64,000 nucleotides of DNA from Anatilimnocola floriformis (GCF_024256385.1 NZ_JAMLFW010000001.1:1488001-1552000), one strand, 5' to 3'. Positions 44,769-54,099 are shown, counted from the first letter of the stretch. The notes: generated by a model not told the origin, from the sequence alone. Made by a program: numbers and translations.

Positions 44769-46745
44769 CTAAAATCGATCGAGACCATCCAGCCAACGGA
44801 ACAACTGGGCGTCGTCGTTGGCGTCGAACGAACGGACTGCGTCACCCAGACTGTGCTCGGTGACTGGGAACTTAGATTCTTTTAGTTTGGCCGCGGCAGC
44901 GTCGAGCACGCCTTTGTGTGGCGACTTGGCTGCGGCGGCCAGGAAGACCGCCAGGCGGTTGACGGGATCGGTCTCCGGCGCTTTCATGCGGGCGGGAGGG
45001 CTCCCCTCGGCGACGGCGACACCGCGAAACTTGTCGCGGTGCTCGGCTGCCGTGAGAAACGCCATCGTGCCACCGGCTTCGGCACCGAAGCTGGCCACAC
45101 GCGTCGGGTCGATCGTATAGTGCGCACTGAGATCCTCGAGCGCCTTGCGAATGAAGCCGCTTTCCGTGGGATCCCACTTTTTCGGATCGGCTGATTGCGG
45201 CACGAGGACGATGACCTGATTTTTCTCCGCGAGCGATTTGAATCGCAGCGAGAGTTTCTCCTTGTCGGATGGTCCCGGCGGCGGCAGATACACCAGCACT
45301 CCCTGAGGCACTTGCGGATGATAGTTTTCGGGAACGAGCGCGAGGCAGTTGTTCTTTTCCTCGGGCAATTTGATTTCCACGATTCCGGTCGCCGCTTTTT
45401 CGGCCGGCTGGGGCAAGTCGCCGCTGACTGCCGATGGCAAATCCTGAGGTACATCGGCGTTGAATTTGGCGAGCTTCAGTTCGCCATTCTTCTCTTCGTC
45501 GCCGCGCAGCCATTTCACCTCGAGCTTGCTGCCGAGCTCTCGGCTGCTGATGAATTGCTGCGTCGCCGCGACATTCTCGACATCGAGTCCGGCGAGCGCA
45601 ACGATGCGATCGCCAGCGTTCAGCCCCATCTCCGCAGCGGGTGAACCTGGAAAGACATACCGCACGCCGATCCCTTTCGCCCCGCCGCCGCGCATCGGCA
45701 GCACGCCGAAGAACGGATGCTCGTAGGGAATCAACTCGTCGGTCAGTTCGGCTTCGAAGTCGAGTTGCTTGTGGTCGTTATCGATTTTGCGCGTGACGGT
45801 CAGCTTGACCTTTTCGCCCGCGTATTTGGGGCCGAACGCATGTTTCAGCTGAGCCTGACGAACGATCGGTTGGCCGTCGATCGAAGTGATCACATCGCCG
45901 GCCTTCAGGCCTGCTTTTGCAGCAGGAGAATTCGGCGGCACCGCGACGATCTCGGCGGGGAGAACGTAGATGTCGCCCGGCTTGAGCGAAATGCCGATGA
46001 GGCCAGGATACAAATCCTTGCCACTCTTGAGCGTCGACAGGTGCCGCTGAATGTCGACGAGCGGCACCGCGAAGCCGATGCCGGAGTCGTACCATTCGGC
46101 GCCGCCGAGTTCGCCGCCACCACCTTGCGGCGACAGCGGCGCGAGAACGCCGAGCACGCGGCCTTGAATATCGACGAGCGGTCCGCCGTAGTTCGTCGGC
46201 GAGATCTTGGCATCGGTTTGAATGGCCTTGCTCCAGATCCGCTCCTTCGCACTCAGGATGCCCGCCGACATGCTCAGCTGCGTCGCATCGAATGTGCGAC
46301 CGACAGCGATGGTCCATTGACCGACCAGCATTTCACTCCGCGGCACGGCGGTGGGCGTGGGGAGTTTTTCGTTCGTGGTCACCTTTAGCAGCACGAGCAT
46401 GCGCGCGTGATCGCGGGCCACGATCGTGGCCGCGGCGCGGCTACCGCTGGGCAGTGTTACGAGGATTGACGTCGGCTTTTGGACGAAGCTGTAGGCGCTC
46501 GAAATAATGTAGCCGTCGGCATCGACGATCAGGCCGGTTGTCGGGCCGCTGGCGACGAACACCTTGCCGACTTTTTCCAAGCCGCCGACCGTTTCGATTC
46601 GCACCACGCAAGACGCGACTTTTTGCGCTGCGGCCGTGATGGCCTTTTCTTCCTGCTCGAACGGATCGTCTTGTGCACCGGCGGTGGCGGAAAACCATCC
46701 CAGCAGCAGACCAGCAAACAGCGGCAATAATTGGCGAACAGTCAT
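44769..46745 (-). CDS. Triad-less HtrA-like protein with two PDZ domains and dead hydrolase domain
   Basis: A 658-residue protein with signal peptide MTVRQLLPLFAGLLLGWFSATAGA. The trypsin-like domain (about 35-235) aligns with the intact paralogue at 47772-49583 but has Tyr for His (GYIISSAYSF), Met for Asp (HARMLVLLKV) and Tyr for Ser (SPTNYGGPL). Two PDZ domains follow (PNSPAAKAGLKAGDVITSIDGQPI; PGSPAAEMGLNAGDRIVALAG). The C-terminal 190 residues are hydrolase-like (VLVYLPPPG, VASFGAEAGGTMAFL), with Glu in place of the nucleophilic Ser. The whole protein is thus predicted to bind rather than cut. It is the last gene of the eleven-gene run. Confidence 0.82.
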   Translation of the reverse strand: MTVRQLLPLFAGLLLGWFSATAGAQDDPFEQEEKAITAAAQKVASCVVRIETVGGLEKVGKVFVASGPTTGLIVDADGYIISSAYSFVQKPTSILVTLPSGSRAAATIVARDHARMLVLLKVTTNEKLPTPTAVPRSEMLVGQWTIAVGRTFDATQLSMSAGILSAKERIWSKAIQTDAKISPTNYGGPLVDIQGRVLGVLAPLSPQGGGGELGGAEWYDSGIGFAVPLVDIQRHLSTLKSGKDLYPGLIGISLKPGDIYVLPAEIVAVPPNSPAAKAGLKAGDVITSIDGQPIVRQAQLKHAFGPKYAGEKVKLTVTRKIDNDHKQLDFEAELTDELIPYEHPFFGVLPMRGGGAKGIGVRYVFPGSPAAEMGLNAGDRIVALAGLDVENVAATQQFISSRELGSKLEVKWLRGDEEKNGELKLAKFNADVPQDLPSAVSGDLPQPAEKAATGIVEIKLPEEKNNCLALVPENYHPQVPQGVLVYLPPPGPSDKEKLSLRFKSLAEKNQVIVLVPQSADPKKWDPTESGFIRKALEDLSAHYTIDPTRVASFGAEAGGTMAFLTAAEHRDKFRGVAVAEGSPPARMKAPETDPVNRLAVFLAAAAKSPHKGVLDAAAAKLKESKFPVTEHSLGDAVRSFDANDDAQLFRWLDGLDRF

Positions 46746-46767
46746 GCGTCGGCTTTGCAGTTCTGCT

Positions 46768-47775
46768 TTATGGTTCGAGGGTCAATTGCACTTCGAGCAG
46801 TTCCTGCCCGCGCTGAATGGTCAGCCGCACCGGATCGACGCGATCGACAAAGGTCAACTCTTCAACCACTTGCTTATGCGAAGGGACGAGGTGCTCGTTG
46901 ACGAACAGAATGAGATCGTCGGTTCGAATATCGGCCTTCGCGGCCGGCGACATCGGCTTGACCGATTCCACAAACGGCGGCGTCTTCGGCAGGAAATCGG
47001 GAACCAAACGAATGCCGAACTGCGCGAGCGTGTGAGACTCTTTCGGCTTCTTCGCGGTCTCGTTGCGACTGGCTGCGCGAAGTTTGCCGGCGCGGATGTC
47101 GACAACGGCCTGGGCGAGCTCGCCGATCGGAATCGCGAAGTTGAGCCAGGTGTTGGTCTGCGAATTGCGCAGTTCCTTGCCGATCAAACCGGCCAGGCGG
47201 CCCTTGCTATCGGTGAGTGCGCCGCCGGCGGCGCCTGGATTGTTCGTCATGGCGTCGACGACATACACCTTGCCGCGATAATTGGTCTCGAATGCTCCGC
47301 GCCGCGCAGCCAGATCGGCCTTCGCCGAAACGATGCCGCGCAGGACGCTCGTCGGCTCATTGCCTGTCGCCACGCCATACAGGTTGCTGAAGGCCAGCAC
47401 ACGCTGCCCTGCTTCCAGCGTAATGGCTTCGTCGAGGTTGAAATGCGGCAGATCCTGAGCATCGACCTTGAGCACCGCGATTTCCAGGCGAGGATCCATG
47501 CCCACCATCTCGGCGGTGAGCTTGCGTCCGTCGTCGAGAGTGGCAGTGATCACATCGGCATCGAGCACATAACTCCAAGCCGTGAGAATGTGCCCTTCGT
47601 TGCTGATCAGGAACGCACTTTGATAGGCTTCGAGCCCTTGCACGCCGCCCGCGCCGTAGAGCTTCACCATCCGCGGCTGGACCGTGGAGATGACTTTAGC
47701 GAGCGATTGCTGGGCCTGTGCGTTGGGCGTGAACCCGAGCAGTATCAAAGCGAGGAATGTGAAGTAGCGAATCAT
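46768..47775 (-). CDS. Triad-less HtrA-like protein with PDZ domain
   Basis: A 335-residue protein from ATG 47775, with signal peptide MIRYFTFLALILLGFTPNAQA. The trypsin-like fold is recognisable, but the His position is Ser (GHILTAWSYV), the Asp position Glu (PRLEIAVLKV) and the nucleophile Ala (NPGAAGGAL). A single PDZ-like domain lies at the C-terminus (VESVKPMSPAAKADIRTDDLIL). The start overlaps the stop of the intact protease (ATGA type), so the products are made in concert. It probably acts as a scaffold, inhibitor or substrate-delivery partner; that is inference. Confidence 0.8.
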   Translation of the reverse strand: MIRYFTFLALILLGFTPNAQAQQSLAKVISTVQPRMVKLYGAGGVQGLEAYQSAFLISNEGHILTAWSYVLDADVITATLDDGRKLTAEMVGMDPRLEIAVLKVDAQDLPHFNLDEAITLEAGQRVLAFSNLYGVATGNEPTSVLRGIVSAKADLAARRGAFETNYRGKVYVVDAMTNNPGAAGGALTDSKGRLAGLIGKELRNSQTNTWLNFAIPIGELAQAVVDIRAGKLRAASRNETAKKPKESHTLAQFGIRLVPDFLPKTPPFVESVKPMSPAAKADIRTDDLILFVNEHLVPSHKQVVEELTFVDRVDPVRLTIQRGQELLEVQLTLEP

Positions 47776-49583
47776 TTTTGGACCCCTTCCGCCAATTGCA
47801 GGTCGTTCCACGTCAGGGTGCCGTACACAAATTCGCCGCGGCTGACGATCATGCGGTGTGGCAGTTGCCGGCCGTTCACTTCGCGGTAATCGCCAAAGCG
47901 AACAACGCACGGATCTTCGGCGGGATCAGAAACCATTTCGAGAACGTGCAGATGGCCCGTCTTCGTATCGAAGGCCATCCGCATCTCTACCACGTTTCGT
48001 GTGGCCATCAGCACGTCGTACTCGGCTAGCTGCTCGCCGTTGCCGGTGAGATAAGGAGCCGTGCCGTAGTAATAGACATCGCCGAATTTCTCCGGCCCTT
48101 CGACGAGGAGTTGTCGCCATAGATGAAGTGCAACGAGCAAGCCGCCGCTGCCGGAGGGCGAGAGCTGATTGTCGAGATCTTTCTTCAGGTCGAGCGATGC
48201 CTTTTCGGCTGGGAAAGTGCCCGAGACCTGATCGTTGGCCAGCGTGACTTCGATGGCGGCCTTACCGCGCGAGTGCTCACCCTTGAGTATCCACGCGCCG
48301 GTCAGTTTCGAATAATCGGCGCCGCCGGTTGCGCCTTTCCAGACGCGATCGCGATTCAGCCGATTGAAGTAATAGTTCGCGTACCCTCGCCGCGGCTCGA
48401 TCAGTTTCGCCACACCGGGCGGCGGAGGTTCAGCCTTCGGCCCTTCAGCGTGAGGGTCTGCCTTCGGCTCTGGCATCGGCGACTTGGGCCGTTCAATCTT
48501 CGGCTTGTCGCCGGGGATCTTTTCAGGATCGGGTTTGCCGGGTTGCGGCTTCGGGGCAGGCGCGGCTTTTGGTTTTCGCTGCACCAGCTCGAGCAACTCT
48601 TCCTCCGCATGCACACCGGTCAGCCGCACTCGGGTGGTGACTTCCTTGCCGTCGTACTTAAACGTCAGCGGCACTCGCCAGCCCTTGGGATAAATACCCA
48701 GCACGTTCTTGAACGTGTTGGTGGTATCGATCGCGCGGCCGCCGAACGAGACGACCTCAGCATCGTAACGCAGGCCGCGGCGGTAAGCGTCGCTGTCTTC
48801 GAGAATGTTCGAGACCAACACCTTGCCGTTGTCGCTCGTTGACACGCTAAAACCTGCCGTGGCGTGATCGACGATCCGGCCGCTCTTCAGGCAGCCGAGG
48901 AAGTGCTTGATCTGATTGATCGAAATCGCATAACCCACGCCGACGTTCACGCGGCCGCGCTTCTCGAACGAGCCGCGGCCGTTCACGCCAATCAAGTCGC
49001 CGTTGGCATCGTACAGGGGGCCACCGCTGTTACCCGGATTGATCGCAGCGTCGGTCTGAATGCAATCGGCATATTCCAGCAACGTGCCGGCTGGATACTG
49101 ATAACGATGCGTCCCCGAGACAATGCCATACGTTACCGTCGGCTGAAAGTCGGTCGCCAGCAAAAACGGATTGCCGACCGCAAAGCACCAATCGCCAACC
49201 TTCACCTGATCGCTATCGGCGAGCGTAGCCACGGGAAAGTCCTCGCGGCCGAGCAGCTTGATGACGGCAACGTCGCCTGTCGCATCGATGCCGACGATCA
49301 CCGCGTCGTACAGGCGGCCATCATTCATGCTGCATTTCATGAAGCTGCCGGCCGGCTGCACCACGTGAAAGTTTGTGAGCGCGTAACCATCGGGAGTCAC
49401 CATCACGCCGGAACCACCGCCGTTGCCGCCGTTGGCAAACACCGCCACGGCAGATTTGCTGGCCTTGGCAATGGCGGCAATGCGTTGTTGTTCGGCGGAA
49501 AGAACCGATGATGGCACTTCCTGCGAACTTGCGAACGAAATCAGTCCCAGACAAAAACAAAAACTGAGGAGCGCTGTTCTCAT
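47772..49583 (-). CDS. Secreted HtrA/Deg-type serine protease with intact triad
   Basis: A 603-residue protein with signal peptide MRTALLSFCFCLGLISFASSQ. The protease domain carries His73 (LTNFHVV), Asp104 (GDVAVIKL) and Ser186 (NPGNSGGPL), so it should be active in the periplasm or outside. A PDZ domain follows at about 245-335 (FSVSTSDNGKVLVSNILEDSDAYRRGLRYDAEVVSFGG), then a Pro/Lys-rich linker and a C-terminal domain of about 210 residues with no known fold. The ATG overlaps the stop of the upstream NPCBM gene by four bases. First of three adjacent HtrA-like genes and the only one predicted to be catalytic. Confidence 0.88.
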   Translation of the reverse strand: MRTALLSFCFCLGLISFASSQEVPSSVLSAEQQRIAAIAKASKSAVAVFANGGNGGGSGVMVTPDGYALTNFHVVQPAGSFMKCSMNDGRLYDAVIVGIDATGDVAVIKLLGREDFPVATLADSDQVKVGDWCFAVGNPFLLATDFQPTVTYGIVSGTHRYQYPAGTLLEYADCIQTDAAINPGNSGGPLYDANGDLIGVNGRGSFEKRGRVNVGVGYAISINQIKHFLGCLKSGRIVDHATAGFSVSTSDNGKVLVSNILEDSDAYRRGLRYDAEVVSFGGRAIDTTNTFKNVLGIYPKGWRVPLTFKYDGKEVTTRVRLTGVHAEEELLELVQRKPKAAPAPKPQPGKPDPEKIPGDKPKIERPKSPMPEPKADPHAEGPKAEPPPPGVAKLIEPRRGYANYYFNRLNRDRVWKGATGGADYSKLTGAWILKGEHSRGKAAIEVTLANDQVSGTFPAEKASLDLKKDLDNQLSPSGSGGLLVALHLWRQLLVEGPEKFGDVYYYGTAPYLTGNGEQLAEYDVLMATRNVVEMRMAFDTKTGHLHVLEMVSDPAEDPCVVRFGDYREVNGRQLPHRMIVSRGEFVYGTLTWNDLQLAEGVQK

Positions 49584-50827
49584 TTCGTGAACCTCGCTTC
49601 TTGGAAATCGACGAGCGCGCCGAGTCCTTGCGATTCCGAATTGGCCTGCAGCGTCAGGCGTTTGACCTTGGAGACGTCGATATCGAGCGGCAACGGCTTG
49701 CGCTCACCGGTTGCGAGCAGCCGATGCGTGATCAAAGGCTTGCCGTCGCCGAGCACCACAATTTCCACGTCGCTGCCAGTGCCCGCTTTGCTGACCAGCA
49801 GCACATCCGCGCAGAACTTCTTGAAGCCCTCGGGGACGCGGTAAGTGACGGAGCTAGCGCCGGTCAGATTTACGTTCGTCGCGGCGACCGTTGTCTCGCG
49901 AGCCGTTACGCCAGGGCGTTTGCCTGCCGTGGGTGTGAACCATTCGGCGGCGGCAGGCGACAGACTCTTCGGCAGGAGAGCGACCGAAGCGACACTATTT
50001 TCCATCGGCAGTTCGGCGAGCATGGCTTCGTTGCCTGCCGAGAAATCGAGGCGACGGATCTGAGCGAGCGGAATGCGCAACATCACGCCGGCAGGAGTGG
50101 TGGCTACGAACTCTTCGCCTTGCAGTTCGAGCGAGCGAAGGTGCCAGTCGCTGTCGGCGCGATCTTTCATGCGGACCGCTGCCGGCGGCAGTTCGCGTTT
50201 TACGGGTTGAAAGAAAATGATCCCTTCCAACTTCTCGACCTTCACGTCGACTTTGTCGCCGTCAAAATTAAACTTCACGCTGTCGGGAGCGATGCCCAGG
50301 ACCGACCCTTCGAGCTCATCGAGAGTCAGGGTTTGCACGATCTTCGGAGCGCCGGTTTCTTCGATTTCGCGGGTGACGCTTTTTCTCAGGACGAGCACGT
50401 CGCCCGACCGCGTGCCGCGGAGAATCTCTTTCCATTGATCGGTCAGCGCGGGATTGTTGTTGCCGAAGCGGACGGCGCGAATGGCGCGGGCGGGAATCTC
50501 GGGCAACTTGTCGCCGCCGACGAGTTCGATCACTGCCTTACCAGCCGCCAGTGATACGCCAGCCGCAGCGATCTGGCTGCCGTCGATCAGTTCCAGCCAA
50601 AGACCAATTTTTTCGAGCTCGTTGTTGGTGCGGGCAAATTCGACCGAGCGCAGCTGAGTTGCCGGAATGGTCTGTTCGCCAGTCGAGCTCTTCAGCGTGA
50701 GCTTTTCTGCCGATGCGGCAACCAGGTGGCCGCCGACATCGCTGCCGCGGAGCAATTTGACCTGCACATCGGCGGCGGGTGTGGCCGTGGCGAGCGCCAG
50801 GACTGCGTAAACGGAAATGATCCCCAT
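49580..50827 (-). CDS. Secreted NPCBM-domain protein
   Basis: A 415-residue exported protein with a short signal segment (MGIISVYAVLALATATPAA). The first half has repeated beta motifs (VQVKLLRGSDVGGHLVAASAEKLTL; SQIAAAGVSLAAGKAVIELVGG). The C-terminal 130 residues (SVTYRVPEGFKKFCADVLL, VEIVVLGDGKPL, KRLTLQANSESQGLGALVDFQEARF) match the NPCBM/NEW2 carbohydrate-binding-like fold. It sits 16 bases after the Gln-rich gene and overlaps the active protease by four bases; a surface-binding role beside the proteases is plausible. Confidence 0.75.
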   Translation of the reverse strand: MGIISVYAVLALATATPAADVQVKLLRGSDVGGHLVAASAEKLTLKSSTGEQTIPATQLRSVEFARTNNELEKIGLWLELIDGSQIAAAGVSLAAGKAVIELVGGDKLPEIPARAIRAVRFGNNNPALTDQWKEILRGTRSGDVLVLRKSVTREIEETGAPKIVQTLTLDELEGSVLGIAPDSVKFNFDGDKVDVKVEKLEGIIFFQPVKRELPPAAVRMKDRADSDWHLRSLELQGEEFVATTPAGVMLRIPLAQIRRLDFSAGNEAMLAELPMENSVASVALLPKSLSPAAAEWFTPTAGKRPGVTARETTVAATNVNLTGASSVTYRVPEGFKKFCADVLLVSKAGTGSDVEIVVLGDGKPLITHRLLATGERKPLPLDIDVSKVKRLTLQANSESQGLGALVDFQEARFTK

Positions 50828-50843
50828 GAGCGGCTACTATCCC

Positions 50844-51911
50844 TTACTTGACGCCGTCCTGGGCGAGGCGCTTGAAATATTCTTCGATGGTTTCACGGAA
50901 ATGGGCTGGCAAGTCGCGGCCGATCTGTTGGAGCACTTCCTGCCGTTCTTTCGGCGGCAAGTTGCCCCAGCCGTCCTTCTTACCGATCGCGCGGTTGTCG
51001 CTTTTGCCTTCACCTTTTAGTTCGGCGGCTTTGCTGTCTTGCATCGCGTTGGCTGGCTTGGGCGCACCTTGGCTACCGGACGATTGCTGCTGCTGTTGTT
51101 GCTGTTGCTGCTGCTGTTCCATGTCCTCGATCATTTTTTGCAGCTTGGCGATGACCGCGTCTTCCTCGTCTCGAACCTTCTTTCCCGCACGGCCCAGATC
51201 GAGGCGGCGGCGAATATCGTCCATCAGGCGCGCCACTTCATCGAGCGAGTCCACCTTCAGTGGCTTGATGTCGGCTTCCATCAGGCGAGCGATGGTCGCG
51301 TAACGGCGGGGAATGGTTGATTCGTTTTCGAGCAGCAGCGAGACCTGCTTCAAGCACTTTTCTTTTTCCAGCAGCCGATGATGACCGAGCGCCTGATAGA
51401 AGAGGAGTGAAGCCGGATCGACAACGTCGGCGGGCTTGAGGTCGGCGACCATTTCAAGCGCTTCGTCGACGTGTTCGTGCTGCGTCAGCCAACGGGCGAT
51501 TTGCAGTTTGAGATTGCCGCGGATGAAGACCGGCACGTTTTCGTCGGTGAGGATCGTGAAAGCAGGAACCTTTACCGCGCTGGCTGGCTGCTGAGTCAGT
51601 TCGTAGATGGCTGCCGCATCGGGTTCGAGGACGGCAAGCGAGGCGGCGACCCGTTCGAGTACGTCGCTCGGATCGATATCCATTTGACCTTCTGGCCAGA
51701 GGAGCGAGATCTTCAACTTCTGCGCTTCGTCGGCCGAGCGGGCCGTAAGCAGATCGTCGAGCTGCGACTTTACCTCAGCGGCTGAAGGCGGCGCCCAACT
51801 GGCCTTTTTCTGGAGTTCATCCGCGGGACCATCGGCGCCAAAGCATAGCGTCGTGACAAACAGCCCGGCCGTCATGACCACTGCCGTGAGGAGGCAATTG
51901 CTGCGTTGCAT
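50844..51911 (-). CDS. Secreted Gln-rich hypothetical protein
   Basis: A 355-residue protein from ATG 51911, with signal peptide MQRSNCLLTAVVMTAGLFVTTLCFG. It is mostly helical, possibly TPR-like (ALGHHRLLEKEKCLKQVSLLL; TIARLMEADIKPLKVD). A run of eleven Gln lies near residue 290, then SSGSQGAPKPANAMQD, and the C-terminal stretch WGNLPPKERQEVLQQIGRDLPAHFRETIEEYFKRLA resembles tails of other proteins encoded near MoxR/vWA genes. The start was chosen to expose the signal; a longer frame extends to 52019. The polyglutamine tract is encoded by near-uniform CAG/CAA codons and may vary in length. Confidence 0.72.
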   Translation of the reverse strand: MQRSNCLLTAVVMTAGLFVTTLCFGADGPADELQKKASWAPPSAAEVKSQLDDLLTARSADEAQKLKISLLWPEGQMDIDPSDVLERVAASLAVLEPDAAAIYELTQQPASAVKVPAFTILTDENVPVFIRGNLKLQIARWLTQHEHVDEALEMVADLKPADVVDPASLLFYQALGHHRLLEKEKCLKQVSLLLENESTIPRRYATIARLMEADIKPLKVDSLDEVARLMDDIRRRLDLGRAGKKVRDEEDAVIAKLQKMIEDMEQQQQQQQQQQQSSGSQGAPKPANAMQDSKAAELKGEGKSDNRAIGKKDGWGNLPPKERQEVLQQIGRDLPAHFRETIEEYFKRLAQDGVK

Positions 51912-51957
51912 GGAATGCTTTCCCAAAAGGAATGAACTCAAACCCGAAAAGGGGCTA

Positions 51958-53985
51958 CTACTTATTCTTCTCAAGGATGATGTCGCGGGTAATGCCGAAA
52001 ATCTCTTTTTGGCGTTCACCGAGCGATTTCAAAGCGATTTTGAGGTCTTCGCTGCTGGCTTGGCCGACGGGATCCTGATCGTCGTCGAGCAGGCGGGCAT
52101 AGCGGCTGGTCCGCTTGTTCACCCTTTCCTGCAGCGACTTGATCATCTTTAGCTCGGCGATCTTGTCGACCAGCGGCTGTTCTTGTTTTTGTTGATCCTG
52201 CTGTTGCTGTTGTTGCTGCTTTTGTTTTTTCTGGTCGGCATCTTGCTGGGCCTTCTCGAGGGCGGCGATCATTTCTTCGAGCGAAGCAATGATGTCCTCT
52301 TCCAGGCCGACCGTGATGTCGTCGACCTTGGTTTCGGCGAGGCGATTGGCAACGTCGAGCATGTCTTCTTCCATCTGCTCGACCGTGGCGGGAAAGGCAA
52401 TGCTGGACCCTTCTTCCTGGAGCAGTGCGAGAGCCTTGCGAGCCTCGACGGCGATCTTCTGTTCGTCGAAACCGAGTTTGCCGGATTCGACGACGAACTG
52501 ATCGCCCCGATTGGCCGCGGCGACCTGATCGAGCGTGCGGGTCTTTTCGTAAACCTTGAGTTGCATTTCGAGCATCTTACGGAAGCGGGCTTCGAGGGCC
52601 GCGAGCGTGCGCTGGACTTCTTCTTCGCGCAACTGCCGCAGAATCTGCTCGAGCTCGGCTTTAGCCTTTTCGAGTTCTTCCTTGGCCTGCCGTTGTTCCT
52701 CAGCCGATTCTTTCCGCTTGGCTTCGGCGAGTTTCTTCTGCGCGTCGCGCATCTTTTGCTCGGCTTGCTCTAAACGCTTGCGAGCAGGGTTGTCCTGCTT
52801 CTTTTGATCCTGTTGCTGCTGCTGTTGTTGCTGATCACCTGGCTGACCAGGCTTTTGTTCGCCCGATTCACTTGGCTTTTGCTCACTCGGTTTCTGATCG
52901 CTTGGCTTTTGATCGCTTGGCTTTTGATCGCTTGGCTTTTGATCGCCCGGTTTCTGATCGCCCGGTTTCTGATCGCCCGGTTTCTGCTCGCCCGGTTTCT
53001 GCTCTCCGGGTTTCTGCTCTCCGGGTTTCTGCTCTCCGGGTTTTTTGTCTTCCGGCTTCTGTTCACCGGGCTTTTGTTCGCTTGGCTTCTTATCTTCGGG
53101 CTTTTGATCGCCAGGCTTTGTGTCTTCTGGTTTCTGTTCTCCAGGCTTTTGCTCTCCTGGCTTCTCATCGCCCGGTTTCTGCTCCCCGGGCTTTTGTTCG
53201 CCGGGCTTCCCTTCACTTGGCTTTTGATCCCCGGGCTTCTGCTCTCCAGGCTTTTCTTCACCCGGTTTTTGATCACTAGGTTTCTGTTCGCCAGGTTTCT
53301 GCTCTCCCGGCTTCTGTTCACCGGGGTTCTCCTCACCTTCCTTGGGATCTGCCGGCTTCGCGCCACCTTCTTCTTGCTGCTGAATCTTCTTGGCGAGTTC
53401 GTCGGTACGTTCGGTCAGGTTCTTTTGCTCCTTGGCGACGCGCTCCAACTCGGCGCCCCCTTCGGTCTGACCTTCCAGCGACTTTTGCAGGCGGATCAGT
53501 CGTTCGACTTCCTTGATGTATTCCTTGATCCGCTGCTGCTCGCTCTTCAGGCGGTCGCTGCGGTCTTCGCTCATGAGCAGATCGAGGAGCGACTTCAGAT
53601 CGGTCTGCACCGTGGTTTGGCCATCGATAGCCCGCTTGAGTTGCTTCTGACCGAGGAGCTTTACGACCGATTCGAGCTGGGTCTTGGTCAGTTTTTCTTT
53701 CGATTGCTCAACGGCCCGCAGCAGCAGCGCTGCGCGGCGCGGATTGGTCGCCCCTTCGATCGACGACATCTTGAGAAGGAGCTCTTCGAGCCGGGCATAC
53801 TTACTGGCGAGCCGCTCTTGCTCGAGGGACAGATCATTAGCAATGGTGGGGGCACCAGGCGAAGCCGGTTGCGGCACGTCCTGCGCAACGATGGGAGCAG
53901 CCACCTGCCACACAGCCAGCAACGCTACGAAGGCCCCGGCCAGCGAGGCGGGGATGCAGTTGCGGGGGGCGATTTGTGCGACCAT
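51958..53985 (-). CDS. Exported protein with ~30 pentapeptide (xxQKP) repeats and coiled coils
   Basis: 675 residues from ATG 53985. The N-terminus (MVAQIAPRNCIPASLAGAFVALLAVWQVAAPIVA) is a signal peptide or anchor. A helical region (about 50-225) precedes about 30 near-tandem pentads of the type GEQKP/GDQKP/SDQKP (about residues 222-375), then a polyglutamine run, a long charged coiled coil (QAEQKMRDAQKKLAEAKRKES), and a C-terminal helical domain ending LKIALKSLGERQKEIFGITRDIILEKNK. The repeat zone must be extended and highly charged. Position inside the MoxR/vWA operon suggests a long periplasmic tether or stalk; function not known. Confidence 0.78.
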   Translation of the reverse strand: MVAQIAPRNCIPASLAGAFVALLAVWQVAAPIVAQDVPQPASPGAPTIANDLSLEQERLASKYARLEELLLKMSSIEGATNPRRAALLLRAVEQSKEKLTKTQLESVVKLLGQKQLKRAIDGQTTVQTDLKSLLDLLMSEDRSDRLKSEQQRIKEYIKEVERLIRLQKSLEGQTEGGAELERVAKEQKNLTERTDELAKKIQQQEEGGAKPADPKEGEENPGEQKPGEQKPGEQKPSDQKPGEEKPGEQKPGDQKPSEGKPGEQKPGEQKPGDEKPGEQKPGEQKPEDTKPGDQKPEDKKPSEQKPGEQKPEDKKPGEQKPGEQKPGEQKPGEQKPGDQKPGDQKPGDQKPSDQKPSDQKPSDQKPSEQKPSESGEQKPGQPGDQQQQQQQQDQKKQDNPARKRLEQAEQKMRDAQKKLAEAKRKESAEEQRQAKEELEKAKAELEQILRQLREEEVQRTLAALEARFRKMLEMQLKVYEKTRTLDQVAAANRGDQFVVESGKLGFDEQKIAVEARKALALLQEEGSSIAFPATVEQMEEDMLDVANRLAETKVDDITVGLEEDIIASLEEMIAALEKAQQDADQKKQKQQQQQQQDQQKQEQPLVDKIAELKMIKSLQERVNKRTSRYARLLDDDQDPVGQASSEDLKIALKSLGERQKEIFGITRDIILEKNK
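52861..53322. repeat. 15-bp minisatellite encoding the QKP pentads
   Basis: About 30 tandem copies of a 15-base unit. Blocks of adjacent copies are nearly identical at DNA level (several copies ending GATCGCTTGG, then GATCGCCCGG, then CTCTCCGGG types on the plus strand). This indicates local expansion by slippage or unequal exchange. Copy number is likely to differ between strains. Confidence 0.9.
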
Positions 53986-54099
53986 GGTCCACCGATCCTT
54001 ATTCCACCGATCCCGATTGATCCGAGCCTTCGTTGTAGCCGCTTTTTTCAAGGGCCGCCAATTGATTATGGCTAAAACGAATAGTCCGGGTCATCAGCA

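Noticed and set aside
52804-54075. 423-codon plus-strand frame rich in Leu/Phe across the repeat region
   Set aside because: It is the mirror of the pentapeptide minisatellite on the minus strand; the regular LLxA pattern is a by-product of the repeat.
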